From Clostridiaceae bacterium (GTDB lineage: Bacteria > Bacillota > Clostridia > Lachnospirales > Lachnospiraceae): DNA of 64,000 nucleotides. Positions 25,889 through 35,433 of this stretch are shown piece by piece. Location of the stretch: positions 62,001 through 126,000 of the forward strand of contig CABIXM010000005.1 of the NCBI GenBank assembly GCA_902362725.1. Reading direction: 5' to 3'. The translations under genes were made by a program, and so were the position numbers. The notes below the pieces were generated by a model. That model was not told the origin of the DNA and ran no database searches. It saw only the letters and a list, made by a program, of their open reading frames with translations. Positions within the stretch are counted from its first letter, which is position 1, and every line of letters begins with the position of its first letter.

Positions 25889-28355
25889 AATCCACCTCGT
25901 TTCTGTTATTTGCCCCTGTATGATGCATGGCAGTCTGTGTGACCAGGAATGGATGCTCTACATACTCCTCTTTTGCTGAGGTATATGCCGCTCCGCCCAG
26001 AGAGTCCAGATACTGCCATCCGTTTTTGGATTTTGAGATGTACACATAGAACGGTGCAAGCACATACTCATCCCGTTCATAGCAACCAAGATACTTTCTT
26101 GCAAGTACCGCCACAACACCCAACTCTGCCGCTTTCTGTGTTGTCAGGGAAACTGCCAGTTTCATTACTTCCTCTTTTTCAATATCATTGAGTCTGGAAG
26201 TATAAACACTCTCCAGGAATAACACAGCCTTCTCACCTGCGGCAGACTTTCCGGTAGCCGTGTTCTCCTGCGACAAATCAGCAAAAGAAAAATCGATGGC
26301 AGGTGGTTTTTGAAATGCACCTTTTGTCAGACGGAGGCAGGCGCGAGCCACCACTGTTTCATCCTTTTTCACAAGAATAATCTTCTTGTTAGAGTCAAAG
26401 GCGGCTAACAGGCACTCTCTCTGGCTTCCAGTACGGTAAGACAGGCAGGTACCATGAGGAAGCTCCCCAAGCCGCAGAGTGTGGTAAAAATCATCCACCT
26501 CTTCTGCCAGAAATGCACCTCGGGCCAAAGAAAGATTTTTCTTCCAGAGGCTCTCCTGCATCTCGCTGACAGGGTAGCGGATCTCACGCTGCAGGTCACC
26601 GGCAAAATATTTGAGTTTATAGAACTGGCCCATCAATTCAGCCTGTACGATCCGTCGCAGCGCTTCAACAGCCAACTCCTGCCCGTCCAGTTCCCCATAG
26701 AGAGCGCGTACCATAGCCGCGTCACCCCGCAGTAAAAACTCCGTGACAGTCTCCCTGTTCTGCTCCACAAAATCATCCGAGAAGACCAGCTTGTCTTTTA
26801 GTTCCAGCCAGTCTGCATCTGTTGTCAGAATATCTTTGCGTACCTGCTTCCAATCCGTCCTTTCCAAAAGAGCCGTCATATTGTTGAGGGCAAATACCGC
26901 ATCCGGCTCCGCAGTGAAAGCCGGTATGAATGTCTGCAGCTTCGTATAGTGTTGTAACAGTTCCATGGCAGTCCTCCGGGTCAGTCCACGGATATGTCCA
27001 AATGAACTCCGGTACCATTCGCTAAATGGCCTTTCCAACAGACATTTTCCAAGCTGCTCCAGCTCTGTATCTCCTGTATACTGGCTGACCAGCTCCCGCT
27101 TTATCAGCTGCCGAAGTGTCAGCAAACGCTGATCCACAGGAAGAGGTGTCAGCATGGTGTATAGCCGAACGTAAACCTCTTTCTGATGCCAGAGCTGATA
27201 CATTTCCTCGAAGGTGTACTGCTGCCCTTCTTCCAGAAGCGTAAAAAAGCTGTCATTGCGGTTCACAGAATCGCTGGCTTTCAAATTCTTCAGCGTCAGA
27301 GAATTGATGTTGCAATGCTCACAAAAGCCTGGCTCAAACAAAAGTGAGTATCTCCCCAAGGACAGGAACACTTCACTGTTCTGATCCACCAAATCCAGAA
27401 AATGCTTTTTTCTATGCTCCACTGCATAAATGAGAATTGAAAACTGGAATTGTCGGATTGCATTAAAATCCAAATGGAGCCTGCCGGCATACAGAGCATT
27501 CAAATAACTCAGTTGGTTGCATAAAATTTCTTTCCTTCGTTCCTTGCTTAAAGGATGTGGCTGGGAGATAAACCAGTTGAGGTCGTATTGTCCGGCATGG
27601 TTGTCCAGCCAGAGGTCAAAAAAAGCAGACAAATCCTCTGCATCATATTCAAATACAGCCAACAGCCGGCGGAATTTTCCCACATCGGTCATTTTCATCC
27701 ACCGGAGATCTTTCAGGCGCTCTACTGACAGAAACAGCCGCACACCTTGCCGATAAAGCAAGATGCAGACTCTCTGGAGCGGACGATTCTGTTCCAACAG
27801 TTCCAGAGCTTTCCGCTCATTTTGATGCCAGCAAAACAGATACGAACCAAGAAACGGCTGCCGCATCATATCCCGCTGGTGCTCCGTCAGCATGGAAAGT
27901 CCCTTCCACTCCGCAATGGGAAAAGTCTGCAGGTTATCCAATATGACCTGCTCCTCTTCTTCATACATCACAAAGGGAAAATAGTATTTCAGGTATTCAA
28001 ACCGCAGGGAAGGCAACAGTTCCAATTCCATGACTGCCAGCACCTGCTCTTGGGGATACGCTGTCAGTCTCTCTCCATACCCGTCTGCCGACTCTAAGAC
28101 CGAAGCAATTTCTTCATCACCAATCTCCTGCCTGCACAACGCACCATAGAGTGCTGCAAAGTTCGGCACCCGAACCAGTTCTTCCTGTATCCGCTTTGTC
28201 TTTCGGATGTGCAGCCGTTCCTGTAATTGAAGTGTCTCCACCTGTCCACATGCCTGCGCTATGGCATCCTCTGAAAAGCTGCCTGTAAGCGCCGGGAGCA
28301 ATCCGTCATCTTTCATTCTGGTCAATAGGGTCAGATGTTTTAATGTATTTCTCAT
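25881..28355 (-). CDS. Unrecognised 824-aa protein with a PcfJ-like C-terminal patch
   Basis: Large, mainly alpha-helical protein with no signal peptide or membrane segment; the regular spacing of Leu/Trp/Tyr over residues 50-560 suggests a helical-repeat solenoid. Near residues 635-690 is a distinct segment, HGTCLSYRTGSQRECLLAAF, then KIILVKKDETVVARACLRL. It recalls the HHCVGS...FLRK...YTLEV core of PcfJ-type proteins, one of which is encoded at 33246, but this is inference. The start ATG overlaps the stop of the 705-residue gene by 4 nt. Function unknown. Confidence 0.75.
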   Translation of the reverse strand: MRNTLKHLTLLTRMKDDGLLPALTGSFSEDAIAQACGQVETLQLQERLHIRKTKRIQEELVRVPNFAALYGALCRQEIGDEEIASVLESADGYGERLTAYPQEQVLAVMELELLPSLRFEYLKYYFPFVMYEEEEQVILDNLQTFPIAEWKGLSMLTEHQRDMMRQPFLGSYLFCWHQNERKALELLEQNRPLQRVCILLYRQGVRLFLSVERLKDLRWMKMTDVGKFRRLLAVFEYDAEDLSAFFDLWLDNHAGQYDLNWFISQPHPLSKERRKEILCNQLSYLNALYAGRLHLDFNAIRQFQFSILIYAVEHRKKHFLDLVDQNSEVFLSLGRYSLLFEPGFCEHCNINSLTLKNLKASDSVNRNDSFFTLLEEGQQYTFEEMYQLWHQKEVYVRLYTMLTPLPVDQRLLTLRQLIKRELVSQYTGDTELEQLGKCLLERPFSEWYRSSFGHIRGLTRRTAMELLQHYTKLQTFIPAFTAEPDAVFALNNMTALLERTDWKQVRKDILTTDADWLELKDKLVFSDDFVEQNRETVTEFLLRGDAAMVRALYGELDGQELAVEALRRIVQAELMGQFYKLKYFAGDLQREIRYPVSEMQESLWKKNLSLARGAFLAEEVDDFYHTLRLGELPHGTCLSYRTGSQRECLLAAFDSNKKIILVKKDETVVARACLRLTKGAFQKPPAIDFSFADLSQENTATGKSAAGEKAVLFLESVYTSRLNDIEKEEVMKLAVSLTTQKAAELGVVAVLARKYLGCYERDEYVLAPFYVYISKSKNGWQYLDSLGGAAYTSAKEEYVEHPFLVTQTAMHHTGANNRNEVDYE

Positions 28356-30469
28356 GCTGCTTCACCTCCGATCAGTGTCAGTACCATATTCAAAATCTCA
28401 TGCCTTGGCCGGGGTTCAGACTTTACCAGTTCACCACACAGTTCAAAAAAGGCATGTGCGCCTTTGGCTTCCATCGTCCGTACACAACCGACAGGCCATT
28501 CCACCAGCTTGTCAAACGCCATATTCAGCACCTCGTTCTTCTCGTCCTGATGATAATATCCCCCAATGAATTTAACCAGAGATTCGGCGCTGCCGTTATA
28601 AAGCTGCTGCAGCTTTTCCCGTTTCTGTATGGTTCGTTTTTCCTGCTCCAGTCGTTTTTCCTGCTCCTTTCTCTCAGCTTCGACTCTGCGCTCATCCTCC
28701 AACTCTTCCTTGGAATAGAATGTTTCCTTCAGCCGGTTGATTTCATAGCCGTTATACTCGCTGTGGAGAAAAAACTGCCGCAACACCGCTGCCAGCGCTT
28801 TTTTATCATAAAGGCGTTGGATCTCCGGTGCTTTTAAGGCACTTAAAACGAAGTCCTCATATTTTTCCGGCTCAGTTTGGAAAAATGAAAGCTCCACCCA
28901 GTCATAAAGCTGTCGCTGCTGCTCTGCAGTTAGGAATGGCCGGCTGATGTATGTTTTATATTCTCTTCTGCTGTAATACCCCTCACTTCTGACAAAGCAT
29001 TCGTGAAAGTAAAACCGCTCACCAAAAATCGTTTGAAGATGGGGAAAAGTATACTCAGCCAGCAACCTCTCTACAAACCGGAAACATCTCCAGCTCGAAA
29101 TTCTTAGGGCATACTCCCGCAGCAGTTTCAGTTGTGGCGCGTATTCGCCACCATCCCTGTGCTGCTCAAAAAACTCCCATAAATCGATTTCTTTCCTTTC
29201 CACCAGAAAGGCAAACGCCCGCCCACTGTTCTTATGGCAACTTCTGAAATATTCTCCATAATCGGCTCCGGTTAGTTCTTGGTATCTGGAAAGCCACTGT
29301 TTCAAAGGGATCGCCTGCCTGGAATGCAGCATTTGCAAGGTAAACAACTCCATATAGTTATCCCGCTCCAGTTCCTTCGCGAGATCATCGTACTGAGGAT
29401 CAAACACATCAAATCGGTACGGAAAATCTTTCTGTATCGTTTGATTCATCCATAACAGTGTTTTCGGCGCTGTGGGGTTCAAACCATATTGAACCGCTTC
29501 CCAGAGTCCCTGAAATCCTTCGTACTTGACCGTAAAGCTGTCATAGAACCGAAACAGCCAGCCAAGATACTCATAAAATTCTTCCGAAAGATCCTTTGGA
29601 GCATTCAGAAGCATCCGCCCACACGCCGCTGCGATTTTCTCGGCAGTGATGCTCTTGGAACTCAACCGATCCGGCAGCCTGTCCGCCCATACAGCGAGAG
29701 AGTTTGCCAAAATGATTTCATCGCAGCGATACCCTGCTTTAGTCAAAACCGAAAATTCGCGGCTGTCGGGCTTCACATTCATATACGGCAGTTTCATCAG
29801 CGTGCGCAGCACCAGGTCGGCTTTCCCGCGGTATTTCTTTGCCTGCTCTGCATAGAACCGGATGAACCATTCCAGCACACCAAAATCATATACCAGAGAA
29901 AGTGTTCGATTTTGTGTAAACAGGCGGCTCAGCTGGGTATGCATCGCCTCATAGCCGCGTTCCGTATCATCAAATAGCGACAGTACAAACAGGGCTTCTT
30001 CCGTTCTCATATACTCTCTTTCTGCCAGTTTCTCCAACAGGGCATGGCGCTGTGCCGCATCTGTTTCCAAAAGATACAGAGCGCCCTGCAGGTACACATC
30101 TTCTCCGGCAGACCGTCGCAATTTCTGGAGGAATGCTCCACGCTGGTTACCCACAAACATATTGTCAGACTGGATCGCACAGGTATTTCCCAGCGCCAGG
30201 GCCAGAGCGCGGAACACCTGGACATCATCGCCCAGTTTTTCCTCAAACCGCTCCAACACCTCGCCAGGGTAACGCAAATGGTATGGTTCAAAATAGCCGG
30301 ACACATCCGTTTCCACCTGCCATATCTGCATCGCCCTTGTTTGTCGGTAAGTCCTTCTCGCCGTATCGTCCTGAGAAGTCTGTACTACCAATTCGGCAAA
30401 GGAATGGTAAAGCTCCAAATCAATAGCCCTCTGATATACCCGGTAAACCGGTATCCTGTCGATATGCAT
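28352..30469 (-). CDS. Unrecognised 705-aa helical protein
   Basis: Starts MHIDRIPVYRVYQRAIDLELY at the ATG behind GTAGGAGGGATTTTA; the frame extends 30 codons farther upstream but over a terminator hairpin. Helix-rich throughout with aromatic-heavy repeats, then a charged coiled coil at about 590-645 (EELEDERRVEAERKEQEKRL and onward) and a small C-terminal helical domain. No transmembrane segment, nuclease, ATPase or nucleotide-binding motif seen. It overlaps the 824-residue gene by 4 nt, so the two are likely made in fixed ratio and may form a complex. Confidence 0.75.
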   Translation of the reverse strand: MHIDRIPVYRVYQRAIDLELYHSFAELVVQTSQDDTARRTYRQTRAMQIWQVETDVSGYFEPYHLRYPGEVLERFEEKLGDDVQVFRALALALGNTCAIQSDNMFVGNQRGAFLQKLRRSAGEDVYLQGALYLLETDAAQRHALLEKLAEREYMRTEEALFVLSLFDDTERGYEAMHTQLSRLFTQNRTLSLVYDFGVLEWFIRFYAEQAKKYRGKADLVLRTLMKLPYMNVKPDSREFSVLTKAGYRCDEIILANSLAVWADRLPDRLSSKSITAEKIAAACGRMLLNAPKDLSEEFYEYLGWLFRFYDSFTVKYEGFQGLWEAVQYGLNPTAPKTLLWMNQTIQKDFPYRFDVFDPQYDDLAKELERDNYMELFTLQMLHSRQAIPLKQWLSRYQELTGADYGEYFRSCHKNSGRAFAFLVERKEIDLWEFFEQHRDGGEYAPQLKLLREYALRISSWRCFRFVERLLAEYTFPHLQTIFGERFYFHECFVRSEGYYSRREYKTYISRPFLTAEQQRQLYDWVELSFFQTEPEKYEDFVLSALKAPEIQRLYDKKALAAVLRQFFLHSEYNGYEINRLKETFYSKEELEDERRVEAERKEQEKRLEQEKRTIQKREKLQQLYNGSAESLVKFIGGYYHQDEKNEVLNMAFDKLVEWPVGCVRTMEAKGAHAFFELCGELVKSEPRPRHEILNMVLTLIGGEAA

Positions 30470-30504
30470 TAAAATCCCTCCTACTTGAAATCTTCCATAA
30501 AAGA

Positions 30505-30539
30505 TATGGGGAGAGAGCCCTGTTTCGGCTCTCTCCCCA
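30505..30539 (-). terminator. Internal terminator-like hairpin after the ligase gene
   Basis: ATGGGGAGAGAGCC and GGCTCTCTCCCCAT form a perfect 14-bp stem with a 7-nt loop. On the - strand ATATCTTTTATGG follows, a weak U-tract, so readthrough into the 705-residue gene is plausible. Confidence 0.7.
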
Positions 30540-30579
30540 TTGATTAACTGACAGCACACCGATGGTATGCTATATTATC

Positions 30580-32604
30580 TTACTCAGCACCAGCCATACT
30601 GAAAAACTCCGCAGGCGACAGCACTGTAACGCCCAAATCCCTGGCCTTGGATAACTTGCTGCCGGCATTTTCGCCGCAGACCAGATAATCCGTCTTCTTG
30701 GACACCGAGCTGCCGGCATGGGCGCCCAGTGATTCGATCAGGTCATTGATTCCGTCCCGGGTGTAGGGTTCCACCTTGCCGGTAACTACGATAGTCTTTC
30801 CTACAAAGGGATTATCCTGCACCCTGTCTTCGCTGTGTTCTGCCACAGCAGGCTTTTGAATATTCATCATAGTCTGTAACTCCTCCCAAATACAGAAATT
30901 ATCTTCTACACAGAACCAGTCGTGGATATTGTTATGCAATGTCTCCCCGAAATCCGGAAGCTGCCGAAAATCATAGCCTCCATAGACCGCATCCCGAAAC
31001 TCATCCAAATCATAGTGGAACACACGACCCAATACCTTGCTGGCAGTGTTGCCGATCATAGGGATGTCCATAGAAATCAGATACCGTTCAAAGGTGGTAT
31101 TCCGGCTCTGCTGGATAGCGTCCCAAAGGCGCTGCCAGGACTTTTCACCAAACCCATCCATGCGGACGATTTCAGCCCGGTAGCGGTCCAGACGGTAAAT
31201 GTCCAGATAACTATGGATAAATCCCTGACCAATGAATTTTTCCAGTGTAGCCTCCGACAGCCCTTCAATGTCCATCGCCTTCTGGCTGACAAAATGAACG
31301 AACTTCTTCAGCCGGCGTGTTTCACAGTCAGGATTATCGCAGTACAGCGTCTTGATGATGCGATCCTCGCTCTTTTCGCCCTTTCCGCTTGATTCATGGA
31401 TGCGGGTAGGCTGTCCGCAGCAGGGGCAAACATGGGGAATCGTATCCGCCATAGAGAAACCGCCTCTGTCCAAATTTTCCTCCACATGAGGGATGATCAT
31501 ATTTCGCTTGCTTACCAGAATCCGGTTTCCAGCCATCAGTTCCAGATCCTCAATAAAGGACAAGTTGTGCAGACTGGCCCGGCTGACCTCGCAGCCATCG
31601 ATTTCCACCGGTGTAAACACAGCTACCGGAGCAATCTCTCCAGTTCTGCCCGGTGTCCATTCAATGTACTGCAGCAGGCTCTCATGCAGGTCATCTTCAA
31701 ATTTATAGGCCAGACCGTCCTTATAGTGATGTCCGGTGTGGCCGCAGCTCTGGGCATAGGCGATGTCGTTAAACGAAACCACGATACCGTCAATGGGGAT
31801 ATCTTTGTCAGTGGCATATTGCCTCAGCTGATAAATACCGGCTTCCACATTTTCCAATGTCAGTTTCTGCTTTGTGACCAGATACTTGCAGGGCTGGAAC
31901 CCCAGCGCACGCAATTCCCGCAGCTTATCTGATTTCCGGGTCAGGTGCGGAAAGCCCTCCAGCACACCAAACGGCATGAAAACCAGCCGACGCTCCTGGC
32001 ATGTCTTGGCATCCATCAGACGGATGGAACCAGCAGCCAGATTGCGGCCGTTTTTATAGGGCTTACCGCTGCTGTCCTGCAGGCTGGTCTTCAGTTCCTC
32101 AAAATCACTGGGTCTGATAAAGCCCTCACCCGTCACAACCAGTCTCTCTTTGTAGGTAATGTGGGAAGGAATACCGCTGATGGCTCGGGTGTTATGGGTA
32201 ATGATCTCCCCTTCGTCACCATCGCCACGGGTAGCCGCCTCCAGAAGTTCTCCATTCTCATAGGTCAGCTTTACAGTCAGGCCATCCAGTTTGAGCATCA
32301 GCATCACCTGCTGCTCACCCATGAAATTCAGAAGAACCATACTGCTCTTAGTCTTATCCAAAGACAACAGCGGGATCTCATGTCTGGTTTTCTCCAGTCT
32401 GCTTACCGCAGGATAGCCTACTGTCTGGGTTGGCGAATTTGCCATTTGGATTCCCGTTTCCTGTTCCAGCTCTTTCAACTCGTCAAAGAGTCTGTCATAG
32501 ACCTCATCTGACACACTGGGCGCATTGCGGTTATAATACTCATCCCGATAACGGTTGAGCCGGTCATTCAATTCTCTCTGCTTTTCAAAAATATTCCGTT
32601 CCAT
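30580..32604 (-). CDS. ligA: NAD-dependent DNA ligase (element copy)
   Basis: A 674-residue ligase, normal length for the family. N-terminal Ia domain (RELNDRLNRYRDEYYNRN), adenylation motif KLDGLTVKL with the catalytic Lys at about residue 104, downstream motifs TRGDGDEGEIITHN and GEGFIRPSDFEEL, a four-cysteine zinc finger (CPCCGQPTR ... YCDNPDC) at about 395-430, helix-hairpin-helix region and a C-terminal BRCT domain (GKTIVVTGKVEPYTRDGINDLIESLG). It seals nicks in duplex DNA. Divergent motifs (LSLDKTKS where chromosomal enzymes have LSLDNAFS) and its location mark it as a second, element-borne ligase. Confidence 0.92.
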   Translation of the reverse strand: MERNIFEKQRELNDRLNRYRDEYYNRNAPSVSDEVYDRLFDELKELEQETGIQMANSPTQTVGYPAVSRLEKTRHEIPLLSLDKTKSSMVLLNFMGEQQVMLMLKLDGLTVKLTYENGELLEAATRGDGDEGEIITHNTRAISGIPSHITYKERLVVTGEGFIRPSDFEELKTSLQDSSGKPYKNGRNLAAGSIRLMDAKTCQERRLVFMPFGVLEGFPHLTRKSDKLRELRALGFQPCKYLVTKQKLTLENVEAGIYQLRQYATDKDIPIDGIVVSFNDIAYAQSCGHTGHHYKDGLAYKFEDDLHESLLQYIEWTPGRTGEIAPVAVFTPVEIDGCEVSRASLHNLSFIEDLELMAGNRILVSKRNMIIPHVEENLDRGGFSMADTIPHVCPCCGQPTRIHESSGKGEKSEDRIIKTLYCDNPDCETRRLKKFVHFVSQKAMDIEGLSEATLEKFIGQGFIHSYLDIYRLDRYRAEIVRMDGFGEKSWQRLWDAIQQSRNTTFERYLISMDIPMIGNTASKVLGRVFHYDLDEFRDAVYGGYDFRQLPDFGETLHNNIHDWFCVEDNFCIWEELQTMMNIQKPAVAEHSEDRVQDNPFVGKTIVVTGKVEPYTRDGINDLIESLGAHAGSSVSKKTDYLVCGENAGSKLSKARDLGVTVLSPAEFFSMAGAE

Positions 32605-32927
32605 TATGCTGCCTCCTTTTCAAGTACCCGGAAGGACATAACCAGTTCTTCTTCCGTATGCTTCTGTTCACTGTCGAAAACACTGCAAACACCGTCTGTA
32701 AACTGCCAGTGGGCGGCTCTGCCCCACCAAAGGATTGGGCCGCGGCCGCCGTTCCCTCTGTTGGCAGACGCATCTGGCTGATTCGCTACGGTACTATAAA
32801 AGCCCTGCGTGTTTACCAGCGTAATGTTCCGTATCTGTCCAATACATTCCGGTCGGCAGTGATCCAATATCTCCAACTGCGTCCCTTCCCGAAGTGTCCT
32901 GCGCAGCTGATTCAGGTTTTTGATCAT
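32604..32927 (-). CDS. Small element protein of unknown function (107 aa)
   Basis: Starts MIKNLNQLRRTLREGTQLEIL at an ATG behind AAAGGAGAAAAGCGC, in ATGA overlap with the previous small gene, and ends overlapping the ligase start by one base. The sequence has a basic N-terminal helix, then a beta-rich part (GQIRNITLVNTQGFYSTVAN, then WWGRAAHWQF) and a C-terminal acidic stretch. Family not recognised; translational coupling suggests a role with the ligase or PcfJ-like protein. Confidence 0.7.
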   Translation of the reverse strand: MIKNLNQLRRTLREGTQLEILDHCRPECIGQIRNITLVNTQGFYSTVANQPDASANRGNGGRGPILWWGRAAHWQFTDGVCSVFDSEQKHTEEELVMSFRVLEKEAA

Positions 32928-33181
32928 GCGCTTTTCTCCTTTCCCCGCCCCACAGGGCAATCCTGCTGTGCGGTATGCAGCCCATTTCTGCCGGCTGCAT
33001 ACCTGCCAAAATTCAATTCATGGACAATACGCTGAATGGCGTCATCATCGTCCCACGCTGCGTGAAGCGTATTCCGCTCTGGTCCGGCTCCCACATGGAC
33101 ACATACCTTTTCACTGCCAACCTGCAGCAGCACATCCTGTCGCCTGGCGCAAACCACTGCCAGATTTCCAATTTGTTTCAT
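32924..33181 (-). CDS. Small element protein of unknown function (85 aa)
   Basis: Starts MKQIGNLAVVCARRQDVLLQV behind AAGGAAGGAGCAGAGC. It contains a GAGPERNTLHAAWDDDDAIQRIVHELNF segment; the tail is basic. It overlaps the following gene by 4 nt. No family recognised. Confidence 0.65.
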   Translation of the reverse strand: MKQIGNLAVVCARRQDVLLQVGSEKVCVHVGAGPERNTLHAAWDDDDAIQRIVHELNFGRYAAGRNGLHTAQQDCPVGRGKEKSA

Positions 33182-33245
33182 GCTCTGCTCCTTCCTTGTT
33201 CATCAATAGCCGGACACCCAAAGGATGCCCGGCCATTCTCATTTG

Positions 33246-35432
33246 TCACGCTGCAGCAGCCAGCGCCGGAGACTGGATGCTATCCGTGTTCTCCATCAGA
33301 TCTGCCATCAGCACATCCACCAAAAGTTTTCCTGCCAAATGGCCGGTATGGATGATGACCCGATCCTTCTTCAACTGGATAAACTCCTTCTCACGAAGGA
33401 CACGGCTCTCTGCAGCCAGCGCCTTGTCGCTTTCTGTCAGCCTGGCGGTAACCACCCGCTGCCACTTCTGCAGGAACTCTGTTGCCTGCTCAATGTCCTT
33501 CTTCTGCCGGTCATATTCCGTCCGTTTCTGCCGCACTGTTCCATCCGGCTCCACTTCCAGCGTGTAATAGGCATGGAAAGGATCATCCGTTTTACGCAGA
33601 AACATCACAAAGCTTTCTCGCCGCTCAATCCGATCCCAGTAGCGGTCGCTGCTTCCTACACAGTGATGGAGCGCACGCCCCTCGGTAATAATATCCAGAA
33701 TACCGCTTGGCACCACTACCATATAATCCGCATCGGCGTACTCATATTTCGTTTTGATTTCCTGACAGATGGCATTAACATGGGGGAATTTCTCCTCCAT
33801 CTCCTCGGCCTGCAGTTCAATATCCTTCTCCTGGCATTTGAGCACCAGATCATCATGGCGCCGCCGCAGCTTTCTGGTGCGATATACGATCTCATCATAA
33901 ACATCCATGTGCAGTTTCTTTGCCATGGAAAGATAATCCTCCCATGTACGCAGTACCTCATGGCTGTTTCGCCGGAAAGATGGCATCTGACGCCGCACAT
34001 AGTTATAGACCTGCACCATGCTCATGCGGTCGGCAATGAACTGGACATCCCTGGGCTTAATATCCTGCTGATACATCCACAAAAGGACATTATCCGGGAT
34101 TTCCCTGCCGGTGCCCTTTTCATATTGCAGCCACCGCAGCAGATCACAGCCTCCATTATGGAGCCGAAGGCGCTGAAACCTTCTGCTGTCAAGTCCCAAG
34201 GCTTTGATCAGGCTCCCTGTACTACGGTTTTTGATAAGTTCACTGACCGTTCCGCAGGAACTGAAACATTCTCTGGTAAGCTTCGGCAGGCTCGCCTTGC
34301 TGATCTGTTCCATTTGCGGTATCCGTTCGAGCACAGCCAGATATTTTTCCGGATCAACGCTTTTCTGCTTCCGAATCCAGTTGACCAGCCCTGTGCATCG
34401 AAGTTCCTTCTGTTCCAGAGTTGGCAGCGTTTTGCCATAGACCCGTCCATTATGCGAACCAGACCAGTTGTAAGAACAGGGGGATCCGGAAATCCAACGC
34501 ATATTGCGCTGCTTATACAACCCCCAATAGTAGGTTCTTGGCTTCCTTTCCTTGTCATAAATCGTGCGCCGGATTTCCTGGCAATAAAGTCTGGAGTTTG
34601 GAAGGCTTTCTTTTCTGTATGTCCGGTCAGCCTGAAATTCACGAACTACAAAGCCAACTTTGCATCGCTGGATCAGGTAGGCAAAATGTTTTTCTGTCTG
34701 CATATACCCCGCTCGTCCATAGGCTTTGAATACCACCGAATGGCGGCAACAACTACAGCGGCCTTTTTGATTGTGATGTGGATGTACCTTGATCGGTACT
34801 TCCTTTTCGCAGTAGGTACAATAACCTGTTTTGGCGCCGCCCTTTTTGTAGTGGTAGTAAATGTAATTTTGCCGGATGGCAACCTTATCCACCCATCGAC
34901 TCCAGTCCTTCGGAAGTTCCGGCACCTGTTCCATATCTTTATCCCATGGATCAGTTTCCCGCCGGTGCCGCTGTTCGAGCTGTTCATCGCGCACATCCCG
35001 CTGAAACTGCAGGATGGCCTCTACCGCTTTTTTATCAATGTTCAGATATGTCTGTATAGATGTCTCATCTTCCTCGCTGATCCAGTAGGCTTTGGTATAC
35101 CAGTATTGCCGCTTCCAGTCCAGTCTGTCCAACTTGGATTCGCACCATTTCTGTATCAGGCTGTTATAGGTAATAAACTGCCGCTTTTCTTTATCCAGAT
35201 ACACTTCATAGGCCGGATTACTCCCATCCAAGCGAAGATGCTCTGGGAAAAAGAAAGCCACCTTCAATATTCCATCCTGTTTGATACATCTCAGATAGGT
35301 ATAATACTCACAGACTTCCCGAACATATCCGTAGTCAGTTTTTTCCTTTCTTGGCAGGTCTGAAGTCGCGATTTTCTTCATTTCATCCGTCGCTGTCAGA
35401 TTGGGAAGTGCCATCAGGGCTCTTTTTTTCAT
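33246..35432 (-). CDS. PcfJ-like protein
   Basis: A 728-residue protein. A CxxC...CxxC zinc ribbon (YCTYCEKEV, then RCSCCRHS) lies at about 205-235, followed by a long helical region, and the hallmark PcfJ segment ITEGRALHHCVGSSDRYWDR ... FVMFLRKTDDPFHAYYTLEV at about 590-640. PcfJ-like genes are common on conjugative plasmids and ICEs of Firmicutes; the pCF10 namesake lies in its conjugation operon, but the molecular role is not established. It lies just downstream of a PcfK-like gene, the usual pairing. A long ORF on the opposite strand is only its shadow. Confidence 0.85.
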   Translation of the reverse strand: MKKRALMALPNLTATDEMKKIATSDLPRKEKTDYGYVREVCEYYTYLRCIKQDGILKVAFFFPEHLRLDGSNPAYEVYLDKEKRQFITYNSLIQKWCESKLDRLDWKRQYWYTKAYWISEEDETSIQTYLNIDKKAVEAILQFQRDVRDEQLEQRHRRETDPWDKDMEQVPELPKDWSRWVDKVAIRQNYIYYHYKKGGAKTGYCTYCEKEVPIKVHPHHNQKGRCSCCRHSVVFKAYGRAGYMQTEKHFAYLIQRCKVGFVVREFQADRTYRKESLPNSRLYCQEIRRTIYDKERKPRTYYWGLYKQRNMRWISGSPCSYNWSGSHNGRVYGKTLPTLEQKELRCTGLVNWIRKQKSVDPEKYLAVLERIPQMEQISKASLPKLTRECFSSCGTVSELIKNRSTGSLIKALGLDSRRFQRLRLHNGGCDLLRWLQYEKGTGREIPDNVLLWMYQQDIKPRDVQFIADRMSMVQVYNYVRRQMPSFRRNSHEVLRTWEDYLSMAKKLHMDVYDEIVYRTRKLRRRHDDLVLKCQEKDIELQAEEMEEKFPHVNAICQEIKTKYEYADADYMVVVPSGILDIITEGRALHHCVGSSDRYWDRIERRESFVMFLRKTDDPFHAYYTLEVEPDGTVRQKRTEYDRQKKDIEQATEFLQKWQRVVTARLTESDKALAAESRVLREKEFIQLKKDRVIIHTGHLAGKLLVDVLMADLMENTDSIQSPALAAAA

Positions 35433-35433
35433 C

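Noticed and set aside
33225-35363. 712-codon ORF on the + strand
   Set aside because: It lies wholly antisense to the PcfJ-like gene, which has zinc-ribbon and PcfJ motifs and a ribosome site. The + frame has a low-complexity composition typical of a shadow.
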